Shown in pieces: positions 29,145-39,085 of a DNA stretch of 64,000 bases. The stretch is from Sclerodactyla briareus (lineage: Eukaryota > Echinodermata > Holothuroidea > Dendrochirotida > Sclerodactylidae). Each line of letters opens with the position of its first letter. Positions within the stretch are counted from its first letter, which is position 1. The stretch is taken from NCBI GenBank assembly GCA_026419785.1, contig JAODTK010005561.1, positions 372,001-436,000 on the forward strand. The letters are read 5' to 3'. The translations under genes were made by a program, and so were the position numbers. The notes under the pieces are model-generated. The model did not search any database. It saw nothing but the letters and a program-made list of their open reading frames with translations, and had not been told where the DNA came from.

Positions 29145-29740
29145 GCACTCGTCGGGACCCTCCGGGCCGTTTGCGTGTAACCACACCTCGAATCGGACCC
29201 CGCGGGCGGCCCGACCTTGTTGTCGGGACCCCCGAGCGTCCCGGAGGGTATGTACGACACCCCGGTTGACCTGGCTGGGCCGGTCCCCGAAACTTAGCTT
29301 GTCGGGGGACCCCCGGCCGTCCCGAGGTGTACACACACACCCCGATCAGGACCCGGCTGGGCCAGGCCCGACTTCCCCTGTCGGGACCTCCGGGCCGTCC
29401 AGAGGTGTAACGACACCACGTTCGGGCCCGGCTGGGCAGGCCCCGACCTCAGACCTCTTCCTGTCGGACCCACCTGGCCGTCACGAGGTGTACGAACACC
29501 CGTTCGGACCCCGGGCAGGGCCGGCGCCGAACCTTACCAGTCGGGCCTGGACCAGGCAACGACGAGCCACCTCAGCCCGCCCCGCTGGTCGGCCCCGACC
29601 TCACTGTCGGGACCCTCCGGGACCGTCCTGGAGGTGTAACGACACCCCCGTTCGGGTACGGCGCCGCGGAAGACCAGCAGAGCCGGCCTGCTCGAGGAGA
29701 GCGAGCCACCTCGGCCCGCCCCGGCCGGCTTTAGGGTCAT
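29145..29740. repeat. GC-rich tandem array, about 77-bp period, seven copies
   Basis: GTCGGGACC(C)TCCGGGCCGT followed by GGTGTAACGACACC and GGCTGGGC-GGCCC recurs from about 29151, 29222, 29299, 29380, 29462, 29538 and 29603. The long frames on both strands (up to 159 codons) are translations of this repeat. Confidence 0.85.
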
Positions 29741-30044
29741 GCTGACCCAGAGATCTATGCCTGTGGGACTTACGGGGCTAACGAGCACCTGACGCGGGCC
29801 AGGAAGGGGCCAAGCTCGGAAACGTCCCTCTTCTTCGAGCGCCGCCATCTCACGGGTATTATCTTGCCGTTCGGTAGGTAGTCTTCGTAGACATGGCGGC
29901 GCCTCCCAGCGTTCCTATGTCCAGGGGTAGCGAATGGCGGAAGGTACGGGTAGCGACCACACTTCCCGTATATGAGGGAAGTCCCGCTACGAACATATCC
30001 TTCAGGAGTGTATACTTACCCCGAACGACCCCCCCCCCCCTTAC

Positions 30045-30730
30045 CCATAACAAATCAACAAATAGGAATCACTTCCGAAATGAAATGTGATATGTCATAA
30101 TACGCGTGGCTTGCAGTATAAGATTATACAAAATACATAACATCAGCGAACGGAAAATATCCTTCAGGAGTATAACCTCCTCCGAACGATATTTACAATA
30201 ACATATCACAAAATAGGAAGACTTACGACATGAATGGATTATGTCGAAATACGAGTGTATTGCAGTATAAGATTATACAAAATAAATAACATCAGCCGAA
30301 ACGAGACGGCATTGAAGGGGATTATGTCATAATCGAGTGTTTTGCATATAAGGATATACAAAATACATAACATCAGCCGATACCGAACGGTATACCATAG
30401 TGATATCACAGATAGGAATGCATTTCCGACCGATCTCGATATGTCATAATACTAGTTTTGGTAATTATTTTAATGCTGCTATAAGACTATAACAAAATAC
30501 CAAAATTCATCGGCCCGGTAAACAATATCACAAATAGGAATCACTTCGACATGATAAGCGAAATGTCATAGGACGAGGTATTGAAGTATAAGAATATACA
30601 AAAAAACAAACCATCAGCGATAACGACGGTTATACAAAAGCAAATAACAAGAAGGAATCACTTCCGACTGATATGCGAAATGTAATAACCGTAGTGTATT
30701 GCAGTATAGACTATGACAAAATAAAGTTAC
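30045..30730. repeat. AT-rich tandem array, about 120-bp period, six copies
   Basis: Each unit carries ATAGGAATCACTTCCGA, an ATGTCATAATACG phrase, TATTGCAGTATAAGA-TATAC and AAATACATAACATCAGC. Anchors fall near 30111, 30260, 30342, 30470, 30577 and 30698. It abuts the GC-rich part abruptly at about 30040, where ATATCCTTCAGGAGT occurs twice (29995 and 30158). Confidence 0.8.
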
Positions 30731-32500
30731 GGCGGGTGGTAACGAAATCATGAAAAGACGAGTTTAACTTTGACTCCAAGCCAAGTTAACGAACAAAGTA
30801 TCCACCATTCCCACGCTCTCACCAGTCTTGCGTAACATTCCCTAGCGCCGCGCGCGGAGAGACACAGACACAGCAACCCCCGGGAGAATGGGACAGGGAG
30901 GGAAGGGAAAACCCAAGGACGGAGGCGGGGGGAGGGGGGTGGGCTCAGCTAGGGAAAAAGCACCCGACAACGTCCACCCTACTAACCTAACACAATATGA
31001 AGCCCACACACCTCGTGTGTTAGGCTACGTGGGAAGCCATGCACAACCCTATTGCATGCTAGGAGCAGCCTAGGCTAATATGGACTTACGCAAACGGGAT
31101 CGAGCGGCGAATAAATCAAAACCAATATCACGCAAACCCCTAAGGATAAACTGATCCTGAATGCGACGCGGAAGAAAAAATGCTCCTAGCAACATTCTGA
31201 ATGTCGATTGAAAAGCAGATGGGTGATTTTTTTGGCGATGAAAAATCGATGAGAATTTCCTTAGCCAAAATGCTCATGAACTTAAACTTTCAACTGGCAA
31301 AATAAGAGGACGATAGGTTGCCAGCCCGGACTACTGTAAACGTTGCCAGATGTTCAATGGCGCGGGGGGGGTGCAAAGTGCAATATGGGGTGTGTTGAGT
31401 AAGTGAAATAGATTAATCCTTCTGGACTCATCAGTTTACAAAGCTTTCAGCTTCAGAATCATGTACTCATGACGGTGGACCCACATACCAAAATGAGCGT
31501 CAGTCATCCAGATGCGTCGCTCGTGACTACAAGTGTGAGGGCTCATTCCTGCAGGTGGGGTTATCACTTTTTCCACAACACAGTGGACTACATAGATTCC
31601 TCAATTCCGCCAAGGAATTGAAAATAGATACCGTTGATCGAATCGTCATTTGACATACAGACCAGGCAGACAGAGGAGTAGATAGAAGGTTATAGATTTT
31701 TTGTTTTGTTTTTTCTCTGCCCCCCCTCTGTCATAGGGAAGTCCTGTTTACCACTCTACTTTTACAGTATGGCCTGAATGTATGACCAGGGTGTTAATTG
31801 TGACTCATATTTACGATAACTTGAGCCTGCATTAATATTCCAGGTCATGATGCACTATGACTGACTATAAGAGCATGACATTCAGGGGGGAAATTAAAAC
31901 GAGACCCTCTGACCCTCTTGTAACAGAACAGGGAGATCACTCAATTAGGAGTCATAAATGACGAATGTAAGGGCATGGTATCGTATACAATACTGTCCAT
32001 ACATTATGCACTCATGATATCATCGATCGATTGCAGTACAGACTCCTGACCGACAGAGGCCATCACATTTGCCCCAAACTAATAAATAGAAAAACATTTC
32101 GAGTTAGTTCACTGTTGCACAGGAAGTGACAGCTTATTACAAATTGGATGCAAGACTGGAAAAATCGTGTCCATGCCTGTTACTGTATGTATACTGCTGT
32201 ACTGTGAGTTAACCTTTATTCCATCTGTCTTTCAGAGATGCAATATTGGGAGAAGGACATCACTAAAATTGCCGTCATTTATTTTTGTGGATACTTTCAA
32301 TGCCCTCTTCAGGGGACATTTTCCCTCCAACATATGTACAGAGAGCAGGGCTCTGTTGTCGTGTGAGGCGCTATATATTGGTCATTATTATTTAATGCAT
32401 GTGTAATATATCAGTAGTGTATTTTACATGTACGCATATGTAAGCTTATACATCCACTTGCCACTTATGTCTGGCACTGGCATGAAAATAAAAAAAACTA
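30731..32500. other. No gene recognised
   Basis: Ordinary-composition sequence. It includes the right border of the TIR-bounded block (31330-31417) and a T-rich run at 31695-31715. The open frames at 30888 and 32167 match nothing I know. Confidence 0.5.
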
Positions 32501-32504
32501 TGAA

Positions 32505-32700
32505 ATTTTGCATAAATATGCAATCAGACACACTGAATGTACTTCCAGTGACCTCAAAAAGGCTCAAATCTACGTTAAAATTCTCTGGGACTTGAGGTAG
32601 ACCGTATTCACCATGGAAAAAGTTTCGTGAAAATCTGACAAAGCTCATTATTTTCTCAGAATATGCAATCAGACGACTTAATTAACCAGCCTCTTAAGGC
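32505..32700. repeat. Dispersed TATGCAA / CAGTGACC repeat copy
   Basis: TTTTGCATAAATATGCAATC, then CTTCCAGTGACCTC, AAATTCTCTGGGACTTGAGG and AAAGTTTCGTGAAAATCTGA match the phrases at 8930-9240 and 37318-37600. Confidence 0.55.
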
Positions 32701-33074
32701 ACTTTGTTTTCAGGCCGATACCCATACACTGACCCCAATATACTGAGGTTGTATTTATCCTAATAAGCTCCCCTCTCTAGTGGAAGCCCCCTCCCGCTTG
32801 TTTGTAGTTTGCTGAAGCAGAACCCTCCGGGAAACATTACCCCGGGTTCCTGTCAATAGCAAATTTGATCAGTCTTCAAGACTTGACAAGAACACAACTT
32901 TGCATCGTGATTTCTTGCCAAATATCCAACCTCCGTAACAAAATACTTTCAATAACGAATCCTGTTCACCCAACTATATACAACACTTTTTTCAAAACCT
33001 GTTTTTGCAGTTTCAGAGGAATCCGGCCACACATACGCCAAAGGTCCTGCCACAACACACAGCCAAAGTGATGA

Positions 33075-33175
33075 ATTAATGGATGGATGAAGGGGTGGGT
33101 GGATGGGTGGGTGAATGGATGGATAGATAGAATTACATGGGCACACATACTCACCAGAACTGTTTAGCTTAAAAA
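33075..33175 (+). repeat. GGAT microsatellite and end of the dispersed element family
   Basis: (GGAT)n with GGGT variants runs into GATAGATAGAATTACATGGGC, ACACATACTCACC and TTTAGCTTAAAA, a decayed version of the terminal segment at 19290-19345. Confidence 0.6.
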
Positions 33176-33265
33176 TAATGGACGAGTCACACTGTAGCGA
33201 AAAGCCAACATACACGACAGCTTCACGGCGGCTGGGAGCTGTATAGGCTATAACATCGCATGTGA

Positions 33266-33725
33266 ATGTTCTCCCGATTGGTCCAACATCCTCTCCCTGA
33301 TCTCCACTGGATGCCCTGCACGATGCGCATAACCTTTCGGATCGTTTCAATACCTTTCGGATCGATGTGCATTTCAAAGTGCCTGCATAACTTGGCTCTA
33401 AACTACCTCAGGAGCCTATTGATTATATATTTTCCTCGCCGTGCACTCCGTGCTACCCGCCTCCGCGTTCCCCCTTTTATACGACCATCCTATGAGCGGT
33501 GGAAATACCGCTTTCCCTACCTCGCACCACAGCTTTGGAATGATCTTTCTCCGCAGGTGCGCAATATTTCCTCCTCTCATGGATTCAAGTCAGCACTGAA
33601 GACCCTCTTCTACAGACAAACTCATGTTTAATTTATTTTGTTTTGTGTTCTAGTAAAGCGCATTGAACCTTTTGGACTCTGCGCTATATAAGCATCGGTG
33701 TAATAATAATAATAATAATAATAAA
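33266..33725 (+). pseudogene. 3' end of a CR1/L2-like non-LTR retrotransposon
   Basis: One frame of about 120 codons ends at 33631. It reads LHWMP, RITFRIVSI, YFPRRALRATRLRVPP, YLAPQLWNDLSPQVRN, FKSALKTLFY, the C-terminal signature of many LINE polyproteins after the reverse transcriptase (typically WLP..R..FKI..., APKLWNSLP, FK..LKT.LF). It is followed by AAGCGCATTGAA, TGCGCTATATAAGCATCG and a (TAA)n tail, a classic 3' terminus. RT and endonuclease are absent, so it is a 5'-truncated insertion. Confidence 0.8.
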
Positions 33726-34920
33726 AAGTTTCATCCTTTAAGTTAATCAGATAGTTTATAGCTCACAGATCCATCCATACTTTATCGTTATGTCGTTCAT
33801 GTGTGACAGTCTCTATTGGGTTGTGTGTGAGCGATCATTTTTATCGTTATCGTTAACGTGTGACCGTGCCTTCGTGCTGAAAACAAAATAACACTATCAG
33901 TAAAATCACCTTTCAACATCACTTTCAGCAGCAGTGGGAAACCTGGGGAGAAATTGTCCAGACCCCTTCGACCCCTTCGACCCAGAAAAGCCGGCTACGT
34001 GCCTGGTCATGAATCAGTCCTAATGGCTGCGGCCTTGATATTTCATCCTCACGAGGAAAACCTCAATTGTTGCTGGCTTAATGGGTAAGGATGATTATAT
34101 ATTTGTCTTCTTTTCTAATTTCAGCGGGGTGGATCCTCCACCGCTTGATGGATGTCAGATCAACTTAACCGAGACAGACAGTGACAGGGACAAGCCTAGC
34201 CAGGATTATAGCTAGGAGGAAGAGGCATTACAACCGTCAATTAACAGCAGGCAAGATGCAGACAGGTGGCAAGGAAGTAGGTTCTCGGCTGCTTCATAGT
34301 GGTTGCGAAGGTACTATGTTTAGGAACACAATCTGCTCAAACAGATGGAGAGACGGTCTATTAAATGTTGCGTGTGAATTTCCTCGTTCACAGGAAAAAC
34401 TTTTCAGAAGTGATTGTGGAAGCTGTCAGGCGGATTGTGTGGGGACTATAATACCTGCCCTTGGAAAACTATAGCACACTCCTCAAAGGCACACATTCCA
34501 TGGCTACATACACTACAAAGAGGTTTCAACTTTGTTACAGTTATGCTGGATTTCACAGGACCAAGTGGAGAACATATTTCAATTACTTGAATGAATTCAG
34601 TTGGACCTACTGGTAGAGGAACATTTCTTACATTCATGAGTCAATGGTATTCAAAAGATGCTCTGGTGTTGAGATATGTCAATGAAAAAAATTACCTTGT
34701 GCAGTTTCGACAAAACAGTTGGAATCATCACATCGTTGCAGTTAAGGATTTTTAGGGGACAGTCACCTATGGTCTACTATAAATGGGGTAGTAGCATTCC
34801 CAGGAAAAAACAGTGACAGCTACTTGTAACCCACTCATTCTGCTTGGATTTTGTTATAGATATACCCTGGATTTTCACATCGGAAAGGGCTAATTTGAGA
34901 CTGCGGTCCTCAGAGACAAG
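33726..34920. other. Intergenic, one hAT-like end, no gene recognised
   Basis: At 33991-34005 the minus strand reads CAGGCACGTAGCCGG, a hAT-like terminus. Frames of 60-100 codons at 34181-34637 on both strands are not recognised. Confidence 0.45.
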
Positions 34921-36708
34921 ATGCCGACAATGGCTTCCAAAAAGCAGGAAACCGCGGTTGCGATCTGGGGTCTTGTAATTGTATTGACAGTAGTTGGGGA
35001 GTCTAGATCACATCTGCTTTGACGATCATACCGAGAGAAAGCATTGTTGTGCAGGGCCAGAATGTGAGTGGTGACATGAAATTGCGAGCGTGATTTTCGA
35101 AGCGGCGAAGAACGCTTTGGTGGCTCAGGGCCGGACCACAAAAACTCAGGTTGTGCGCAACGGGGGCAGGGCAGTCTTCTTAGGGAGTATGCAGAGGGTC
35201 GCGTATACAGTGGTCTATAAACAGGAAGGAAGGCGTGTACCCCTTGACCGTAGGGGAAAGTACAGGCTCCTCGATGGGGGGAAGTTTGCGTGCTCACACG
35301 GAGCGGCAGATACACAGAGAGACGGTTGACCTACGAGTGGCGTGGTTACTGTCCTATCTCCTCAGCAGGAGGTACCACGGTGACTGCCAATATCGTCAAA
35401 GTCTAACCTGATCCTCTCTACATCTCAGAAGGCTCCCATATCATGTCCTATGGAAGGACGACCTCCCCAATGAGAGTTCTGTTTATTTCGTAATACTTTA
35501 CGGGGGAGAATTGGATGGATTCGCGTTACTAAAACGGAACATCCTATCCCACAGGGCTGGAACTCCCGAGAGAAGATCATTCTGTATGACCGATCACCCT
35601 CACCTTTGAAGAGGGCCCCGACCCTGTGCAAAACCCTTTTCGCTCAGAGCCGACATCGCTATTGTCTGTACAAAAAAAACCCCAGAGCTGTTCATGTGAG
35701 GGTGGGTGAGAACATGACGTTCACATTGCAAGGTACACGGGTGCACGTACAAGCTCTTGAAAATATGAGGGGCCATCCCGCTGAACCTTCCGGCAGATAG
35801 CCCGTAAAAACATCCAACGAGGGAAGCAAGGAGACTCTGAAATCAAGTGAGGAGCGCCCCACCAAGAGCTCCGGCACTAGGAAGCATCGTTGATGTGAGG
35901 TTGGTATGCTGCGAAAACAGCAAACTGAGGTCTGCCACTGCCATGTGACTATTATCGAAACAGTCCGGGGCCCTCCAGAAAAATGAGGAACGTAGAACAG
36001 TGGAGTCACCATCAACCCATGGCACTAGTCGTGAAGATGTTGCTGGCACCCGAACAAAAGAGGGAAACTGACAGAACTCAAAGAAATAATTGTGGAATTG
36101 TTACCACCCAGAGACAATGGCAATACTGATAGGGACAACCATAGCAATTGTCATATTTTTCACATGTTTCTACTTTATGTTTCGTTATGCGATCAACAAG
36201 AAGGTGGCGTGGTGGGCACACCCACGATAATCACAACACCATTGACAGATCTAAGCCAGGTCGATGCTGATCTGGACCACAGCTTCCGGTGGTTCCGGTG
36301 TTTCAAGAAGTTACCTCGGATGCTGCAGCAATACCGTCTGGCCGAAACTTTGCGTGAATGGGACAGGCTCAGCTAGGGAAAGCGCACAGCATGGATCCTA
36401 GGGGAAGAGAGAACCTGACAAACACCCACCAATCAGGAAAACCAGCCCAACGTTCTAACGCCCAGTCAGTCTGGTTCTCGACTACAAGTCAAGCCACCGG
36501 CCCAATAAGAGCAAGGAGCAACAATGAAGCGACTCCTCCACCCCTTCACGTCTGGAGCAACCCAATGTACAAGAAGTTCCTCGCATTTGGCAACCCCACG
36601 AATGGATTACCGAAGGAGGGTCTGTTTGATGCAGTGGCTCACAGGGATCATAACGAGGGAGTGGAAAGGAATGACACAGTGAGCATACTACTCCAGCGGG
36701 TGGAGTAA
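34921..36708 (+). CDS. Possible type I membrane protein (frame-broken; Ig-like character tentative)
   Basis: I do not recognise a family with certainty. An ATG at 34921 (or 34931) opens MASKKQETAVAIWGLVIVL followed by TVVGES, which looks like a signal peptide. Downstream frames include SIVVQGQNV near 35050 and VHVRVGENMTFTL near 35690, phrases typical of Ig-superfamily strand A'-B. At 36117-36190 MAILIGTTIAIVIFFTCFYF followed by MFRYAINKK is a strong transmembrane helix with a basic stop-transfer end. A 116-codon frame (36358-36708) could be the cytoplasmic tail. At least four frame changes are needed, comparable to the GPD2 exon error rate. It may instead be a pseudogene or chance. Confidence 0.3.
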
Positions 36709-38700
36709 TCTGCAAAGAGAATGGTCATAAACAAGAGCAAAAGAATTTGAATTTGTGTATAAACAAAAAAGGGTGTATAGTCTTTTGGAGAACATTTCCT
36801 TGAATCCAAGTGCTGCATTTTTCTTGAAATGTGTAGTATAAGAAGTCATATTTATTTCAGAGGAAGCGGCTGAATTACTGTCAGTAAAATTATTGAACTA
36901 TTTTCGCTGCCAATGATGAAAAAAGTTGGTAAGTGTACTTTTCGCCATTTATGAGCTGTATCAGCAGCCCGAAGGCTGCCAACATATACCATAACTGAGA
37001 ATCTGCAAAACAACAAGTCCGGAATGACCTGAATAATAGCCCAACTGAATGGAAACAACATTCAGTTGCTGCCTTTGAGTGAGTTCAGTGGTCTTAGGTT
37101 TACTAGTATTAAGCAAGGGGGCGGGAGAATGGAAGAGGAGGGGGGTGGGCAAGGCTTTTAGAGTGGGAAAGGGAAGAAGGCACTGGCTCTGAGGTTTAGG
37201 CATGGAAGCAATAGGGTAATACTAAGTAGGTTTTCAGAACAAGTGGTTTCACAAACCAATAGCTTGGTTGTTCGCCCTTCAGTCGTTGTTTTCTGTTGTT
37301 GAGGCATTTGGTATCATGAAATCCACAACACTTCAAAGTTTTGCATAAATTATGCATTTTAGAAAAAAAACTGGATGGACCCAATGACACATCATGTTAA
37401 TTCGGGGCGGGGGAATAAGTATAGACAGATATAGTTCCAAGAAAATCCAATAAATTTGCATAAAGTATGCAAATAGACCATGAATGACCCTAAACAGACA
37501 CAGGAAACTATGTTAAAGATTTTCAGGACTGAAGGGGACCATAATCATACTAGTTTTGCCAAAAATCTGATGAATCTGGAATTTTGCAAAAATTATGCCA
37601 ATTTTATAACTCAATCAGCATATTTCATGCTGAATAACCTAATCAGTCCATCTACCTACCATAGTTGCTACGGTTGTCATAATCCTGGAACAAGCCAAAC
37701 TTAAAATAATGAAAAGACTCATGTTCTACTCAATAATTAACAGTTTTGTGCCCAAAATCTAATCAGTGTGTTCATTCGACCCTGATAATATATAGAACTT
37801 CATCAAAATCGGTCTCACTGTTCAAAGGATCTGTTAAGACGAAGTGCGGTGGAACATACACACACACACACACATGCCAAAGTGATCATAAGGCTAAAGA
37901 ACCATAAGACAGATGTAGGGTGGATTATTGCGAATTAAATGCAAAATTCATAATTTCGTGAAGGAGGTTGATATTTTGAGGATTAGAAACGTATATGAAG
38001 TAAAAGGGTAATGAATATATAGTAACACATGGTAAGGAGTTGAGTTACATCAGCCTTATTTATGTTCTTCTTCCAGCACGAAGCTACCCATAGTCCCATA
38101 CTGTTGTAATCTATTGTATTGACTGATATACAAATTACAATTGGAATATAAAATCTGTGAAATGGGAATTAAGGCATTAGGTCAAAATTGTAATTTTCGT
38201 GGGTGTGGAATGGTCCTGTGGCAAAAACAATATATTTGTTTTGGCCGCCGGCTTTTCTGAGAAATCGTAACTGATCACCATTTTCTCCAAAATGAAAATG
38301 ATTTGAGTTCTGTAGTTTTGACTGAAGTTCTTCTTGTGGAGAGGTAACGAACGATGGCATTCTCTTTAGTATTATTGATGCTTATTTTCTTAAATGTTGA
38401 CAAAGGCCGAATGGAGCTTTAAGGATGTTGAATTGCTTTTTGAGGAAGATATTCCATTTAAATCAATTTGCTGTGATGCAGCATCACTGTTGCATCCATA
38501 CACATGGTAAGTTGGCCTGTTCAGTGCTCACTCCAAATCTCCAATATTTTTGGATGATACTTTGCTGCTATGGAATGCGTCCTATCTCGGCCCCCACACC
38601 AATTGCAGAAGATTCAAATACTTTTCATGTCTGTACTCGCGTGAATCAGCTATCTGTGGTGTTAAGTGGCATCATTCCTCTGCACATATGGAATTCCTGT
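36709..38700. other. Repeat-derived intergenic DNA
   Basis: From 37318 to 37600 there are two modules of the TATGCAAATA / ATGACCCTAA family. From 37755 to 37875 an ATCAAAATCGGTCTCACTG phrase leads into a (CA)n run at 37857-37875. No gene was recognised. Confidence 0.55.
37857..37875 (+). repeat. (CA)n microsatellite
   Basis: About nine CA units, at the end of a dispersed repeat phrase. Confidence 0.9.
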
Positions 38701-38711
38701 ATTGGGGTCTA

Positions 38712-39085
38712 CCGATGTTCCAGGGTTCGATGTTCCCAAGTCCAATGTTCCCAGGGTCCAATGTTCCCAGGGTCCAATGTTCCCAGGGTCCAATGTTCCC
38801 AGGGTCTGATCATCTCAGGGTTCGATGTTGCCCGTTTTTGTTGTATAAACATCGGACCCCGGGAACATCGAACCCTGGGAACATCGAACCCTGGGAACGT
38901 CGAACCTCGTAAATTCATGGATCATTAAAAATATAACAAAAACGGGGAACATCGGACCCTGAGAACATCGAACCCTAGGACATCGAACCCTGGGAACATC
39001 GAACCCTGGGAACATCGAACCCTGGGAACATCGAACCCTGGGAACATCGAACCTGGGAACATCGAACCCTGGGAACATGGACATA
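38712..39085. repeat. Inverted 16-bp minisatellite (foldback)
   Basis: The left arm (38712-38830) repeats GATGTTCCCAGGGT(T/C)C. The right arms (38850-38910 and 38945-39085) repeat the inverse, GGGAACATCGAACCCT. The unit is 16 bp, with about six copies left and about twelve right. Between them CCCGTTTTTGTTGTATA (38829) is mirrored by ATATAACAAAAACGGGG (38931). The whole block can fold on a centre near 38890. The MFPG-like frames on both strands are repeat translations. Confidence 0.9.

Larger units (their letters stand above)
25311..31417. mobile_element. Candidate large TIR-bounded element filled with GC-rich tandem arrays
   Basis: The left border reads AATCTTATTTTCACTTACT, then CCCCCATATTGCCACTTTG. 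The right border read in reverse gives AATCTATTTCACTTACT, then CCCCATATTGCACTTTGCAC and CGCGCCATTGAACA. These are the ends of the MITE family seen at 19372 and 25044. Between them, base composition jumps to very GC-rich (25800-30000) and four different tandem arrays follow one another. No transposase or other protein was recognised. It may be a giant non-autonomous transposon, or MITEs that happen to flank a satellite or ribosomal-spacer-like block. Confidence 0.5.

Noticed and set aside
25860..29745. Many open frames of 65-160 codons on both strands in the GC-rich block
   Set aside because: They overlap on opposite strands, follow the tandem units, and reflect scarcity of stop codons in GC-rich DNA. 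No protein family is recognisable.
38712..39085. CRISPR-like appearance of regularly spaced repeats
   Set aside because: The repeats are contiguous 16-mers without unique spacers, occur in both orientations, and the DNA is animal.
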